Shown here one piece after another: positions 16,116 through 25,620 of a stretch of 64,000 nucleotides of DNA (position 1 is its first letter; every line of letters starts with the position of its first letter). Position numbers and translations under genes: made by a program. The notes under the pieces are model-generated. The model was not told the DNA's origin. It saw nothing but the letters and a program-made list of their open reading frames with translations, and searched no databases. Origin of the DNA: Claveliimonas bilis (lineage in GTDB: Bacteria > Bacillota > Clostridia > Lachnospirales > Lachnospiraceae); NCBI RefSeq assembly GCF_020892095.1, contig NZ_AP024845.1, positions 1,612,001 through 1,676,000 of the forward strand, in the 5' to 3' direction.

Positions 16116-18011
16116 ATGGTAAAAAGAATGAATGATTTTCTGGCAGGACTGCCTATGACGATCGTGGCAGGTGCCTTTTTGCTTCTGGATCTGATCCCGC
16201 ATCTGACGGGGGAGTTTGGAGAGAGAATGGAGGTGTGGGACTTCCTGCCATTTGATCCGGCCTGGGTAACAATTATAATCAGCGGACTGCCGCTTCTCTA
16301 TCTGGCTGTCTGGAGAATGATTTACAACCGGGGGATCAGTAAAATTTCTTCGGCGCTTCTTATCTGCATAGCCATGTTTTCGGCCATTGCCATTGGAGAT
16401 CTGTTCGCGGCAGGAGAGGTGGCGTTTATCATGGCGATCGGAGCGCTTCTTGAGGAGGCTACGACCAACCGGGCAAAGAAAGGGCTGAAAGAGCTGATAA
16501 ACCTTGCGCCGGTAACAGGACGCCGTTTATCTGACGGCAGGGAAGAGATCATACCTGCCGGAGAAATAAGAAAAGGGGATATCCTTCGAGTGCTTCCCGG
16601 TGAAAAAATACCGGTGGATGGACAGATCATCAGCGGGGAAACAACGGTGGATCAGTCTGTTATGACAGGGGAATCCCTTCCCGTCGATAAAAACGAGGGA
16701 GATGCAGTATTTAGCGGTACACTCAATTGTTTTGGTGCTGTCGATATGAAAGCGACAAAGGTGGGAGAAGACAGTTCGCTGCAGAAGCTGATCCACATGG
16801 TGCAGGAAGCGGAGAATAAGCAGGCGCCCATGCAGCGCATTGCCGATAAATGTGCAAGCTATCTTGTTCCGGTCGCTCTTTTGATCGCTATAGGAGCATA
16901 CATAGGAACCGGCAATATTGTGACAGCGGTTACTGTTTTGGTTGTATTTTGCCCCTGTGCCCTTGTGCTGGCGACACCTACAGCGGTTATGGCGGCAATC
17001 GGGCAGGCGGCAAAGCACGGTGTGATCATCAAATCAGGAGAAGCCCTTGAAAAAATGGGGAAAGTAGATACCATCGCATTTGATAAAACAGGTACTTTGA
17101 CATATGGCCGACTGGAAGTCAGCGATATCCTTACTTTTGATACAGATGTCAGCCGGGAAGAACTTTTGTTTCTTGCGGCTTCAGCTGAGTCAAAGAGTGA
17201 GCATCCATTGGGGAAAGCGATTGTGGAATATGCCAGAGGAAAGGGAATTATGTTGTCGGAAGCAAAAAGTTTCAAGATGACAGCGGGAAGAGGGATCTGT
17301 GCGGAAATCGAGGGACGCAGACTGTACCTGGGAAGTGAAAAATTTCTTGCCGAGTACGGGGTTTTTGCAGATGGCGCCGTGCAGTCAGCTCTGGAACGGT
17401 TCCGGATGCAGGGAAAAGCCTCTGTCCTTATATCCGATGAGGAACGGTGTATAGGAGTACTGGCGCTTTCTGATGTACTAAGACCCGATGTGAAAGACAT
17501 GGCAGAACGTCTGGCTGATATGCGGACATGGACGCTTCTTCTCACCGGTGACAGCAAAAAGGCAGCCGATTATTTTGCAGAACATGCTGGGATATCGGAA
17601 GTCCGTGCTGAATTACTTCCGGAAGAAAAAGTAAAGAATATTGAAAAACTCCAGGAGGAAGGACATAAGGTATGCATGATCGGGGACGGCGTCAATGATG
17701 CACCGGCGCTGAAAACAGCGGATGTCAGTGTAGCAATGGGAAGTATGGGAAGTGATATTGCAGTGGATGCGGCAGAAGTCGCTCTTATGAGCGATAATAT
17801 TTCCCAGATTCCCTATTTGAAATGGCTGTCCAACACAACAGTAAACACGATCAAGGTGAGTATTACTCTGTCCATGTGTATTAACTTTGCAGCAATCCTG
17901 CTTTCACTTATGGAAGTACTTAACCCGACAACCGGCGCCCTGGTACATAATGCCGGTTCTTGTCTGGTCGTATTGATCGCGGCTTTACTGTATGACAGAA
18001 AGTACAGGTGA
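16116..18011 (+). CDS. P1B-type heavy-metal-translocating ATPase
   Basis: The start at 16116 has GGAGGA five bases upstream; the upstream ATG at 16068 lacks one. The 631-residue protein has no N-terminal HMA or Cys-rich metal domain. The core has the actuator TGES loop (MTGESLPVDK), CPC membrane metal motif (VFCPCALVLATP), DKTGTLT phosphorylation site, the HP motif (SEHPLGKA) and GDGVNDAPAL. The last helix reads HNAGSCLVVL, unlike the Cu (MxxSS) or Zn/Cd (DxG) signatures, so the metal is not assigned. It is probably controlled by the divergent TetR gene. Confidence 0.92.
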   Translation: MVKRMNDFLAGLPMTIVAGAFLLLDLIPHLTGEFGERMEVWDFLPFDPAWVTIIISGLPLLYLAVWRMIYNRGISKISSALLICIAMFSAIAIGDLFAAGEVAFIMAIGALLEEATTNRAKKGLKELINLAPVTGRRLSDGREEIIPAGEIRKGDILRVLPGEKIPVDGQIISGETTVDQSVMTGESLPVDKNEGDAVFSGTLNCFGAVDMKATKVGEDSSLQKLIHMVQEAENKQAPMQRIADKCASYLVPVALLIAIGAYIGTGNIVTAVTVLVVFCPCALVLATPTAVMAAIGQAAKHGVIIKSGEALEKMGKVDTIAFDKTGTLTYGRLEVSDILTFDTDVSREELLFLAASAESKSEHPLGKAIVEYARGKGIMLSEAKSFKMTAGRGICAEIEGRRLYLGSEKFLAEYGVFADGAVQSALERFRMQGKASVLISDEERCIGVLALSDVLRPDVKDMAERLADMRTWTLLLTGDSKKAADYFAEHAGISEVRAELLPEEKVKNIEKLQEEGHKVCMIGDGVNDAPALKTADVSVAMGSMGSDIAVDAAEVALMSDNISQIPYLKWLSNTTVNTIKVSITLSMCINFAAILLSLMEVLNPTTGALVHNAGSCLVVLIAALLYDRKYR

Positions 18012-18040
18012 TCGTTACCTGGATCCACTGTGCTTTCGGA

Positions 18041-18919
18041 TCATTGCGGCGGCACCTGGTTCATCGCTCCATCTGCCAAAAGACAGATCACAATCACAGC
18101 GGCGCCGGCGAGTCCGGCGCTGTTTAATCGTTCATCCAGCAGAAAATAGGCTACAATGGCAGTCAGAATAGGCTGTGTGCACTGCAGCATGGAGACTGTG
18201 GAGGCGGATAAATGTTCCACAGCGCTGTTCTGAAGGAGGTAGGCAAAAATCGTACATATAACGGCAAGATAAATGACAACCATCCACGCATTAAAATCTA
18301 CTCGGCCAGGTACAGACAGATCGTCAAAGATGAAGGCGCAGACCAGACTGATAAGCATGGTGACACCTACCTGCAGCGTGGTGACAGAAGTAACATCCAT
18401 CTGCGAGATAGCCTGCTCACCGAAGACAAGGAGTCCTGCAAGACACAGAGCGTCGAAGAGTGCAAGAGCTTCTCCGGGACCAAAGGTAAAGGTGCCCGTA
18501 TTGCAGCAGAGAAGAAACAGTCCGATTACAGTAATAAGCTGCAGGGGAAGGCGTTTCCATTGGTAGGGAGTGCGAAGAACAATGGTGGAAAGCAAAGGAG
18601 CGAAAAGAACGGGCAGGGACATGATAAAGCCTACATTGGTGGCTGCAGTCAGGTTCAGAGCCAGATTGCAGGAAATATAAGCTCCGGCGCAGCACAGGGC
18701 GGAAGGCATCCAGACAGTCCAGCTGACGTCCTTAAGCTGACCTGCAATTTTCCGACCTCTCCACAGAAAAAGAAGGAGGAAGGCCAGGGCAAAGCGAAAC
18801 GTGAGAAGCCAGAATGGAGTAATGGAGTCATAAGCAGTTTTAGTTAATGGATTTCCGATGCCGTAGACAAGACTTTGTATTAAAATAAAGAGGACATAGA
18901 CCGCTTTTCTTTCTTTCAT
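18041..18919 (-). CDS. EamA-family (DMT) transporter
   Basis: The 292-residue protein shows ten hydrophobic segments in two EamA repeats (first: SLVYGIGNPLTKTAY..FALAFLLLFLW; second: LLVFGEQAIS..LLQNSAVEHLSASTVSMLQCTQPILTAIVAYFLLDE). It is probably a metabolite or drug exporter; the substrate is unknown. It is convergent with the ATPase, with only 29 bases between the stops and no clear terminator. Confidence 0.88.
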   Translation of the reverse strand: MKERKAVYVLFILIQSLVYGIGNPLTKTAYDSITPFWLLTFRFALAFLLLFLWRGRKIAGQLKDVSWTVWMPSALCCAGAYISCNLALNLTAATNVGFIMSLPVLFAPLLSTIVLRTPYQWKRLPLQLITVIGLFLLCCNTGTFTFGPGEALALFDALCLAGLLVFGEQAISQMDVTSVTTLQVGVTMLISLVCAFIFDDLSVPGRVDFNAWMVVIYLAVICTIFAYLLQNSAVEHLSASTVSMLQCTQPILTAIVAYFLLDERLNSAGLAGAAVIVICLLADGAMNQVPPQ

Positions 18920-19029
18920 TTTCCGTTCTCCTTTTCCAGGGGATTTTTATTTATTTTATCATTTTGGAGATAAGGGGTAAAGTCAAATAAAAAATAGCAA
19001 GAATACTAAAAATGTCAACAATATGAAAA

Positions 19030-19146
19030 TTGACGGGAAAAAGTTTTTCTCCTATGCTTATGAAAAGAGACAGACTCTCCGGCAGGTGCGGTTTTGCTGA
19101 GAGAGGAGCAACTGTAAATTGTGTTTAAAAGGAAAGGAGATCTATT
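19030..19146 (+). promoter_or_regulatory. Promoter and leader of the GH112 gene
   Basis: TTGACG (19030-19035), 17 bases, TATGCT (19053-19058). The leader of about 80 nt can fold a stem CTCTC-C-GGCA / TGCT-GAGAG near 19074-19105, followed by the RBS AAAGGAG. No known riboswitch class is recognised. Confidence 0.6.
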
Positions 19147-21309
19147 GTGAAAGAACGTACAAAAGGAAGAGTTACCATTCCCACAGATGTAGATGTAGTA
19201 CCGGAGACATTGGAACTGGTGGAACGCTGGGGGGCGGACGCCATCCGTGACTGTGACGGTACAGATTATCCGGAAGAGCTTCGGGATGTGGACGCCAAGG
19301 TATATTCCACTTATTATACAACAAGAAAAGACAATGCCTGGGCCAAGGCGAATCCGGAAGAAATCCAACAGATGTATATTATGACGCCGTTTTATACAGC
19401 AGTAGAAAGCGAGCTTTCCATTCATCTGATGAATCATCTGTATCCGGATATGCTTAAAGTAAACGACCATGATGATATTGAGAGATGGTGGGAAGTGATC
19501 GACCGGACAACAGGAGAAATTGTTCCGGTTTCACAGTGGAGCTATGACGCCGGGAAAGGCGATGTGATTATTCACGATGCAAAGGAATTTCATGATTATA
19601 CTGTCAGCTTTCTGGCTTATATCATGTGGGATCCGGTGCATATGTACAATGCCGTAACAAATGGATGGACCAATTTTGAGAAGCAGATCACCTTTGATGT
19701 GCGTCAGCCGAAAACTCATAAATATTCCATGGAGCGTCTCCGCAAATATATTGCAGACAATCCCCATATTGATGTGATCCGGTACACTACATTTTTCCAT
19801 CAGTTTACATTGATCTTCGATGAGTTAGCAAGGGAAAAATACGTAGACTGGTATGGATACTCTGCATCAGTAAGTCCCTACATTCTGGAACAGTTTGAAC
19901 AGGAAGTAGGATATAAATTCCGTCCGGAATATATCATTGATCAGGGATACATGAACAATACTTACCGCATTCCGTCCAAGGAATTTCGGGATTTCCAGGA
20001 CTTCCAGAGAAGAGAAGTCACAAAACTGGCAAAAGAGATGGTAGATATCACCCATGAGTGCGGCAAGGAAGCTATGATGTTCCTGGGAGATCACTGGATC
20101 GGAATGGAACCGTTTATGGATGAATTTAAGCAGGTAGGACTTGACGCTGTTGTGGGAAGTGTCGGCAACGGCGCTACGCTCCGTCTTATCAGCGATATTG
20201 AAGGCGTAAAATACACAGAAGGACGTCTGCTTCCGTACTTCTTCCCGGATACCTTCCACGAAGGCGGAGATCCTGTAAAGGAAGCCAAGGTAAACTGGGT
20301 GACAGCAAGACGTGCGATCCTGCGTAAGCCGATCGACCGTATCGGATACGGCGGATACCTGAAGCTGGCAATGCAGTTCCCGGAATTTATCGACTATGTA
20401 GAGAGCGTATGCCAGGAGTTCCGTACCCTGTATGATAATATTAAAGGAACGACACCTTACTGTGTGAAAAAAGTTGCAGTCCTGAACTGCTGGGGTAAAA
20501 TGCGGGCATGGGGCAACCACATGGTACACCACGCTATTTACTATAAGCAGAATTATTCCTATGCAGGAGTGATCGAGGCATTGAGCGGCGCACCGTTTGA
20601 CGTACAGTTTATCAGCTTTGATGATATCAGAAACAATCCGGATATCCTGAATGATATTGACGTTATTCTCAATGTGGGAGATGCCGATACCGCTTATTCC
20701 GGAGGAGAAAACTGGACAGATGAAAGAATCATAACCGCTGTAAAGAAATTCATTTACAACGGAGGAGGTTTCATCGGCGTAGGCGAACCGGCAGCACATC
20801 AGCATGAGGGACACTTCTTCCAGCTTGCTACCGTTATGGGTGTAGAGGAAGAAAACGGATTCACTCTTAATGTGGATAAATATAACTGGGATGAGCATGA
20901 CCATTTCATCACAGAGGACTGCAAAGGTGAAATCGACTTTGGAGAAGGCAAGAAAAATATCTATGCATATGAGGGAACAACAATTCTGAAACAGACAAAC
21001 CAGGAAGTACAGCTGGCAGTCAATGAATTTGGAAAAGGACGCTGCGTATACATCAGCGGACTTCCTTACAGCTTTGAAAACAGCAGACTTCTGTACCGTT
21101 CCATTATCTGGTCTTCCCATGACGAAGATGATCTTTGCAAATGGTTCAGCACCAACTACAACGTGGAAGTACATGCTTATGTAAAGAATGGAAAATATTG
21201 TGTAGTAAACAATACTTATGAGCCGCAGAGCACTACCGTATATAAAGGAGACGGTACAAGCTTTGATCTGGATCTGGAAGCAAACGGCATTTACTGGTAC
21301 GAAATTTAG
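19147..21309 (+). CDS. lnpA: GH112 galacto-N-biose/lacto-N-biose-type phosphorylase
   Basis: Translation starts at a GTG after AAAGGAG. The 720-residue protein matches GH112 over its whole length: a TIM-barrel start (GRVTIPTDVDVVPETLELVERWGADAIRDCDGTDYP), FLGDHWIGMEPFMDEF, TLRLISDIEGVKYTEGRLLPYFFPDTF, a glutamine-amidotransferase-like middle domain (VILNVGDADTAYSGGENW, GGGFIGVGEPAA) and a small C-terminal beta domain. Members cleave Gal-beta-1,3-HexNAc with phosphate to galactose-1-phosphate; a sister group acts on Gal-beta-1,4-rhamnose. Given the adjacent sulfatase system, mucin or milk glycan use is most likely. Confidence 0.92.
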   Translation: MKERTKGRVTIPTDVDVVPETLELVERWGADAIRDCDGTDYPEELRDVDAKVYSTYYTTRKDNAWAKANPEEIQQMYIMTPFYTAVESELSIHLMNHLYPDMLKVNDHDDIERWWEVIDRTTGEIVPVSQWSYDAGKGDVIIHDAKEFHDYTVSFLAYIMWDPVHMYNAVTNGWTNFEKQITFDVRQPKTHKYSMERLRKYIADNPHIDVIRYTTFFHQFTLIFDELAREKYVDWYGYSASVSPYILEQFEQEVGYKFRPEYIIDQGYMNNTYRIPSKEFRDFQDFQRREVTKLAKEMVDITHECGKEAMMFLGDHWIGMEPFMDEFKQVGLDAVVGSVGNGATLRLISDIEGVKYTEGRLLPYFFPDTFHEGGDPVKEAKVNWVTARRAILRKPIDRIGYGGYLKLAMQFPEFIDYVESVCQEFRTLYDNIKGTTPYCVKKVAVLNCWGKMRAWGNHMVHHAIYYKQNYSYAGVIEALSGAPFDVQFISFDDIRNNPDILNDIDVILNVGDADTAYSGGENWTDERIITAVKKFIYNGGGFIGVGEPAAHQHEGHFFQLATVMGVEEENGFTLNVDKYNWDEHDHFITEDCKGEIDFGEGKKNIYAYEGTTILKQTNQEVQLAVNEFGKGRCVYISGLPYSFENSRLLYRSIIWSSHDEDDLCKWFSTNYNVEVHAYVKNGKYCVVNNTYEPQSTTVYKGDGTSFDLDLEANGIYWYEI

Positions 21310-21320
21310 GAAAAAGAGAT

Positions 21321-21347
21321 GGGGATGGGACGATTGGTTCCATCCCC
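21321..21347 (+). terminator. Intercistronic stem-loop between lnpA and maturase gene
   Basis: GGGGATGG (21321-21328) pairs with CCATCCCC (21340-21347), followed by a weak T stretch. It probably stabilises the lnpA message or partly ends transcription before the maturase gene. Confidence 0.6.
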
Positions 21348-21372
21348 GCTTTGTATAAGGAGGCACTGAGAA

Positions 21373-22494
21373 ATGAAAGAATTGCAGCTTTTGATCAAAC
21401 CGGTATCATCTGCCTGTGATCTGCAGTGCAGATACTGTTTTTACAAAGAAGAGGCGAAGCATAGGAAAAATGCAGATCATGGGATCATGTCTTTGGAAAC
21501 CATGGAGATACTAATTGACAAAGCTTTAAAAGCAGCGGATACGTGTGTGTTTGGTTTTCAGGGGGGAGAGCCTTTGCTTGCCGGACTTTCGTTTTACCGC
21601 CAATTTGTCTCCTGTGTCAGGCAGAAGAAAAAAGAGAAACAGCAGGTTTTTTATACGATACAGACCAATGGAATGACGCTTGACGACCAATGGATCTCGT
21701 TTTTCAAGGAAGAAAATTTTCTGCTGGGAGTATCTTTGGACGGAGTCAGGAAGTCTCATGATGAAAACCGGGTGGATCACCGCGGGAAGGGGACTTTTTC
21801 GCAGGTATTTGAAAATTTAAAGAAACTGCAGGAGAAAAAAGTACCGTTTCATATTTTGTGTGTACTGAATACTCAGACAGCGGAGAGAATAGAGGCAATC
21901 TATCGGTTTTTTATAAAAAAAGGTTTTTACGAACAGCAGTATATCCCCTGTCTGGATCCTCTGGGGGAGGTAGAAGAAGGAAAGTATCCCTATTCTTTGA
22001 CAGGAAAACAGTATCAATCGGCTTTGGAACGTCTTTTTGCACTTTGGTTTGAGGATAAGATCAGGGGAGTTCCGGTATATATCCGGCAGTTTGATAATTA
22101 TGCGGGGATGCTAAAAGGAGCACAGCCGGAAGCCTGCAGTATGTATGGAAGATGCAGTATGCAGAACGTGATCGAGGCGGACGGTACGGTCTATCCCTGT
22201 GATTTCTATGCGCTGGATGAATATGAGATGGGAAATATTACAGATTCAAACGTTGATTTTAAAGTGCTTGAAGAAATGGCAAGAGATGCCGAAAGAGCGC
22301 CTTTTTTTGCAGATGCTGAAAAAAGAGATGAAAGATGTCCGGACTGCCGCTGGTATCCTCTGTGCCGGGGAGGCTGCAGAAGAGATCTGATACCTTATGG
22401 AAATGAAATGAGAAACCGTTACTGTGAGGCATATCAGAAATTTTTCCAGACGGTCATCGGCCGTCTGGAATATCTGGCATCTATATGTATTTGA
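21373..22494 (+). CDS. Anaerobic sulfatase-maturating radical SAM enzyme (anSME)
   Basis: The 373-residue protein has the radical SAM motif CDLQCRYCFY (CxxxCxxC form) near residue 16 and GFQGGEPLLAG. The C-terminal SPASM region has CSMYGRCSMQNVIEADGTVYPCDFYALDEYEMGNI and CPDCRWYPLCRGGCRR, which bind two more iron-sulfur clusters. It turns the active-site Cys (or Ser) of sulfatases into formylglycine without oxygen. Its substrate is most likely the sulfatase encoded convergently at 23266-24765. It ends 14 bases inside the TauE gene on the other strand. Confidence 0.92.
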   Translation: MKELQLLIKPVSSACDLQCRYCFYKEEAKHRKNADHGIMSLETMEILIDKALKAADTCVFGFQGGEPLLAGLSFYRQFVSCVRQKKKEKQQVFYTIQTNGMTLDDQWISFFKEENFLLGVSLDGVRKSHDENRVDHRGKGTFSQVFENLKKLQEKKVPFHILCVLNTQTAERIEAIYRFFIKKGFYEQQYIPCLDPLGEVEEGKYPYSLTGKQYQSALERLFALWFEDKIRGVPVYIRQFDNYAGMLKGAQPEACSMYGRCSMQNVIEADGTVYPCDFYALDEYEMGNITDSNVDFKVLEEMARDAERAPFFADAEKRDERCPDCRWYPLCRGGCRRDLIPYGNEMRNRYCEAYQKFFQTVIGRLEYLASICI

Positions 22495-23269
22495 AGAAGT
22501 TATAGACACAGATGAACAAAATGATAATGATGAGTCCGCAGAAGAGCCGGTCCACCATGTCATTGTCCAGCTTCCGATTGAAGGAGCGGCCAATGGCGGC
22601 TCCGATCACAGCAAATACGACCATGCAGATCAAAAGGATCCAGGAAAAATCCGGAACTGATCCGGTCAGCAGAGTTTGCAGGAAACCGGAAATCTGCGAG
22701 AACATAATGATCAAAAGAGAGTTCTGGGCAGCAGTCTTTGTCTCCATGGAAAAGAAGAAGGAGAGGAAGACCAGATTAAAGGGACCTCCGCCTATTCCAA
22801 GAAAGGAGGAAAGAAGGCCCAGAATAATACCAATGATAATGCACACGACAGGATGCGTCATGCGATGGGTCCGGATCGTGTGTTTTTTAATGGTGTAGAT
22901 CAGTGTGCCAAAGGTAAGGAGAAAAAGAACGGCCGCCTGGCATGCTCCGATCCGGTTCGGATCAGAGCTTAAAGTCTGAATAACAGAAAAAAGCTGTTTT
23001 CCGGTAATGCCGCCTGCTACGGCGCCCAGGGACAGAAGAATCCCCGTTCTTGCCTCAAGTCTTGTATCTTTTGCGGCCACTGCCTTTCCAATAGAATAGA
23101 TGGACATACTCATGACCATAAGTCCGGAAAGGAAGCTTACGGTTTCCACGCTCATAATCCCCATACTGTCAAGGACGGGCTTGACAATGACTCCGCCGCC
23201 GATTCCGCAGATGGAACCGATGACAGATGCAAGAAGGCAGATAGTAATAATAATCAGGTACTGGATCAT
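22481..23269 (-). CDS. TauE/SafE-family sulfite (anion) exporter
   Basis: The 262-residue protein has about eight membrane segments in two repeats (SVIGSICGIGGGVIVKPVLDSMG and LSSFLGIGGGPFNLVFLSFFFSM), the GIGGG signatures of the TauE/SafE family. It overlaps the sulfatase stop codon and is transcribed with it. A role in exporting sulfite or sulfate-derived anions fits, because desulfation outside or inside the cell releases sulfate. Confidence 0.9.
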   Translation of the reverse strand: MIQYLIIITICLLASVIGSICGIGGGVIVKPVLDSMGIMSVETVSFLSGLMVMSMSIYSIGKAVAAKDTRLEARTGILLSLGAVAGGITGKQLFSVIQTLSSDPNRIGACQAAVLFLLTFGTLIYTIKKHTIRTHRMTHPVVCIIIGIILGLLSSFLGIGGGPFNLVFLSFFFSMETKTAAQNSLLIIMFSQISGFLQTLLTGSVPDFSWILLICMVVFAVIGAAIGRSFNRKLDNDMVDRLFCGLIIIILFICVYNFFKYI

Positions 23270-24765
23270 AGAACGCCGCCCCCTTCTTTTGCTTCATTAG
23301 TGTCGCTGACATCTGTAAGATAGGGAGGGTATGGGCGTCCCGGAATCAGTTCCTGCCCGTCTGTAAAGCCCTCCGGCCTTCCGGTAAGATTACGAATCAA
23401 CAGGCGTCTTAAAGTATCAATGCGGTCCCTGTACTGGGGATCATTAATGCGGTCTGTCAGCTCATGAGAATCCTCTTTCAGAAGGAAATACTGTTCCTGC
23501 CCGCTCTCGGAATGCCAGATATATTTGTCTGTTTCTGTTACAATCCAGTGATTGGAAAACTCTCCATAAGAGTGTTCGCCATGGAGAGAATCCCGAAGTT
23601 TTTCTACCGGATCAGTAAGAAGAGGCTTCAGGCTGATCCCATCTACGGATTCTGGGATAGGAGCGTCGGCAATGTCCAGAAGGGTGGGCATAACGTCCCG
23701 AAGCTCGGCAACAGAGTGGCAGACACTGCCCGGTTGTGCTCCGATGTTGGCAAGAGCGCCGCCGGAGATTAAAAGAGGAATATGGCAGCTACCCTCATAT
23801 GGCCGGGATTTGCGGAACATATGGTGATCGCACAGTTCCTCCCCGTGATCGGACGTAAAGAGAATCAGTGTATTGTCATAGACTTCGTGTTCTATAAGAG
23901 CCATGATAAGCCGGCCGATCTGGTGATCAAGATGGGTAATGCAGGCATAGTATCCAATCTGTGCTTCGCGGATCAGATCGGGGTCAATGGGGCCTGTCTT
24001 AGAGTCGAAAATCCGTCCGGACTCTTTCAGATAACGATCGCTTTCCCAGGTGCCTACAAAAGGCGGCCGAAGCTCACGGCTGCGGTACAGATTAAAATAA
24101 TATTCAGGAGCGTCAAAAGGCGGATGAGGCTTTAAATAAGAAGCCATAAGGAAAAAAGGTTTTCCGGGGTCCCGCCGCCTGAGAAAATCAATGCTGCGGT
24201 CTGTCACCCAATTGGTCGGGTGATATTTTTCTTCATAAATCCAGGGACGGGCTACATAGCCGTTGCAGTCAAGTCCTGTGTCAGTTACATCGGCAGACAC
24301 ACCCAGTTCTTCTTTCAGCCAGTAAAAATAATCGTCCGCTACCAACTGAGATTCCCTGTAGGGGACACTGCCGTATCTGGCGGCGTGAAGATAGCCGTCG
24401 TGCAGATCTATATTGTGAAATCCGAGATAGTTTCTCAAAGGATGCACATGCATTTTTCCTGTACACTGGGTATGATAGCCGGCCTTTGAAAGTTCACCTG
24501 CCATGGTGTGAGGATACGTCCAGGGGATATTATCTTCATAGCCTACCCGGCGGTGATGTTCGGGCGACATTCCGGTGTGAAGCGCGGCGCGCGCGGCAAT
24601 GCAGCTCGGACATGCGCTGTATGCATGATCAAAGACAACTCCCTTGCTGGCAAGAGTGTCCAGGTAGGGGGTTTTGACATCGGGATGCCCGGCATAACCT
24701 AAGGCATCGCCCCTTAGCTGATCTGTCATGATCAGAAGTATATTTGGTCTGTTTGTTTTTTTCAT
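23266..24765 (-). CDS. Sulfatase (formylglycine-dependent, S1 family)
   Basis: The 499-residue protein starts RPNILLIMTDQLRGDALGYAG (metal ligand Asp-Gln) and carries the sulfatase signature C55-I-A-A-R59 in CPSCIAARAALHTG. Cys55 is the residue to be converted to formylglycine; Ala at the third position is an accepted variant of C-x-P/A-x-R. Further on are KPFFLMASYLKPHPPF and LFTSDHGEELCDHHMFRKSRPYEGSCHIPLL (second metal site). There is no signal peptide, so it should be cytoplasmic and act on imported sulfated sugars. It lies 18 bases behind the AraC gene. Confidence 0.93.
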   Translation of the reverse strand: MKKTNRPNILLIMTDQLRGDALGYAGHPDVKTPYLDTLASKGVVFDHAYSACPSCIAARAALHTGMSPEHHRRVGYEDNIPWTYPHTMAGELSKAGYHTQCTGKMHVHPLRNYLGFHNIDLHDGYLHAARYGSVPYRESQLVADDYFYWLKEELGVSADVTDTGLDCNGYVARPWIYEEKYHPTNWVTDRSIDFLRRRDPGKPFFLMASYLKPHPPFDAPEYYFNLYRSRELRPPFVGTWESDRYLKESGRIFDSKTGPIDPDLIREAQIGYYACITHLDHQIGRLIMALIEHEVYDNTLILFTSDHGEELCDHHMFRKSRPYEGSCHIPLLISGGALANIGAQPGSVCHSVAELRDVMPTLLDIADAPIPESVDGISLKPLLTDPVEKLRDSLHGEHSYGEFSNHWIVTETDKYIWHSESGQEQYFLLKEDSHELTDRINDPQYRDRIDTLRRLLIRNLTGRPEGFTDGQELIPGRPYPPYLTDVSDTNEAKEGGGVL

Positions 24766-24783
24766 TTTGGATATCCTCCTGGT

Positions 24784-25620
24784 CTATATGGTAGTATTAT
24801 TGTGTTCCTGCCGGTATTTAATGGGGGTTATACCGAAGTTTTTGCGGAAAATCTGTGTAAAATAAGACTGCGATGAAAATCCTGCCGATGACGCAATATC
24901 TGAGATAGAATGATCGGTATCTTTGAGCAGCGTGCAGGCTGCTTCCAGACGGCGCTGGTTCAGGTATTGGATCGGCGAAAGGCCTGTGTATTTGGTAAAA
25001 GAATGAGCCATATAATATTTATTCATATGGGTCAGACTTGTAAGAGTGTCCAGGGTAATATGCTCGGAATAGTTATTGTCCAGGTATTCCTTAATGTGGG
25101 CACATTCTTTCGTCATTCGCACGGACTGGATCGGTGCGGGAACCAGGCGCTGCGAACGGATGATACGGAGGATCAGAATTTCCAGAAGCTTCTGGCAGAT
25201 GGTGTCAGAGGCAAACTGCTGGTTTTTTACTTCATGCAAAATCTGTACAAACAGGTCGGTGATCAGAGTTTTTTCCTGAAAATTACAGAACACCTGCACG
25301 CAGGTCTGATCGTTTTCGGGGTGAAACGTAATACCGTCAATTCCAATAACATAGTACTCCAGAGAATATCCGCGGATAGATTGCTCGGTGTGTTCTACAT
25401 AAGGAGGGATGATCACAAGGTCTCCGCTTTTAATGGAATGCACTTCATCGCGGAACAGAAACCTCCCCTTCCCGTTCACTACATAAAAAAGTTCGGTAAA
25501 ATAGTGAGTGTGAAGCACGCTTTTCCAGTCTTTTTCATCTTTGGAGAAAGAGATGGATAAAAGCCGTGCGTTCAATTTCTGAAGATCTGTATCTTTAATC
25601 GTATAATTTCTGTGACTCAT
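24784..25620 (-). CDS. AraC-family regulator of the sulfatase operon
   Basis: The start at 25620 (MSHRNYTIKD) is preferred to 25710 because AGGAGG lies eight bases upstream. The 278-residue protein has an N-terminal cupin (HTHYFTELFYVVNGKGRFLF, GDLVIIPPYVEHTEQ). Two C-terminal helix-turn-helix motifs follow (HITLDTLTSLTHMNKYYMAHSFTKYTG, SISDIASSAGFSSQSYFTQIFRKNFGITP). It is first gene of the AraC-sulfatase-TauE operon and likely senses a sugar. Confidence 0.9.
   Translation of the reverse strand: MSHRNYTIKDTDLQKLNARLLSISFSKDEKDWKSVLHTHYFTELFYVVNGKGRFLFRDEVHSIKSGDLVIIPPYVEHTEQSIRGYSLEYYVIGIDGITFHPENDQTCVQVFCNFQEKTLITDLFVQILHEVKNQQFASDTICQKLLEILILRIIRSQRLVPAPIQSVRMTKECAHIKEYLDNNYSEHITLDTLTSLTHMNKYYMAHSFTKYTGLSPIQYLNQRRLEAACTLLKDTDHSISDIASSAGFSSQSYFTQIFRKNFGITPIKYRQEHNNTTI

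Noticed and set aside
18212-18847. 211-codon open frame antisense to the EamA gene
   Set aside because: The frame is a low-complexity, highly charged shadow of a membrane protein gene, without a start signal.
19065-19130. TPP-riboswitch-like CTGAGAG in the GH112 leader
   Set aside because: Only the short CTGAGAG string matches. The other conserved TPP elements are missing and the gene has no link to thiamine.
19867-21366. 499-codon open frame antisense to the GH112 gene
   Set aside because: It lies entirely opposite a well-recognised enzyme gene, has no RBS or family features, and reads as the complement of its codons.
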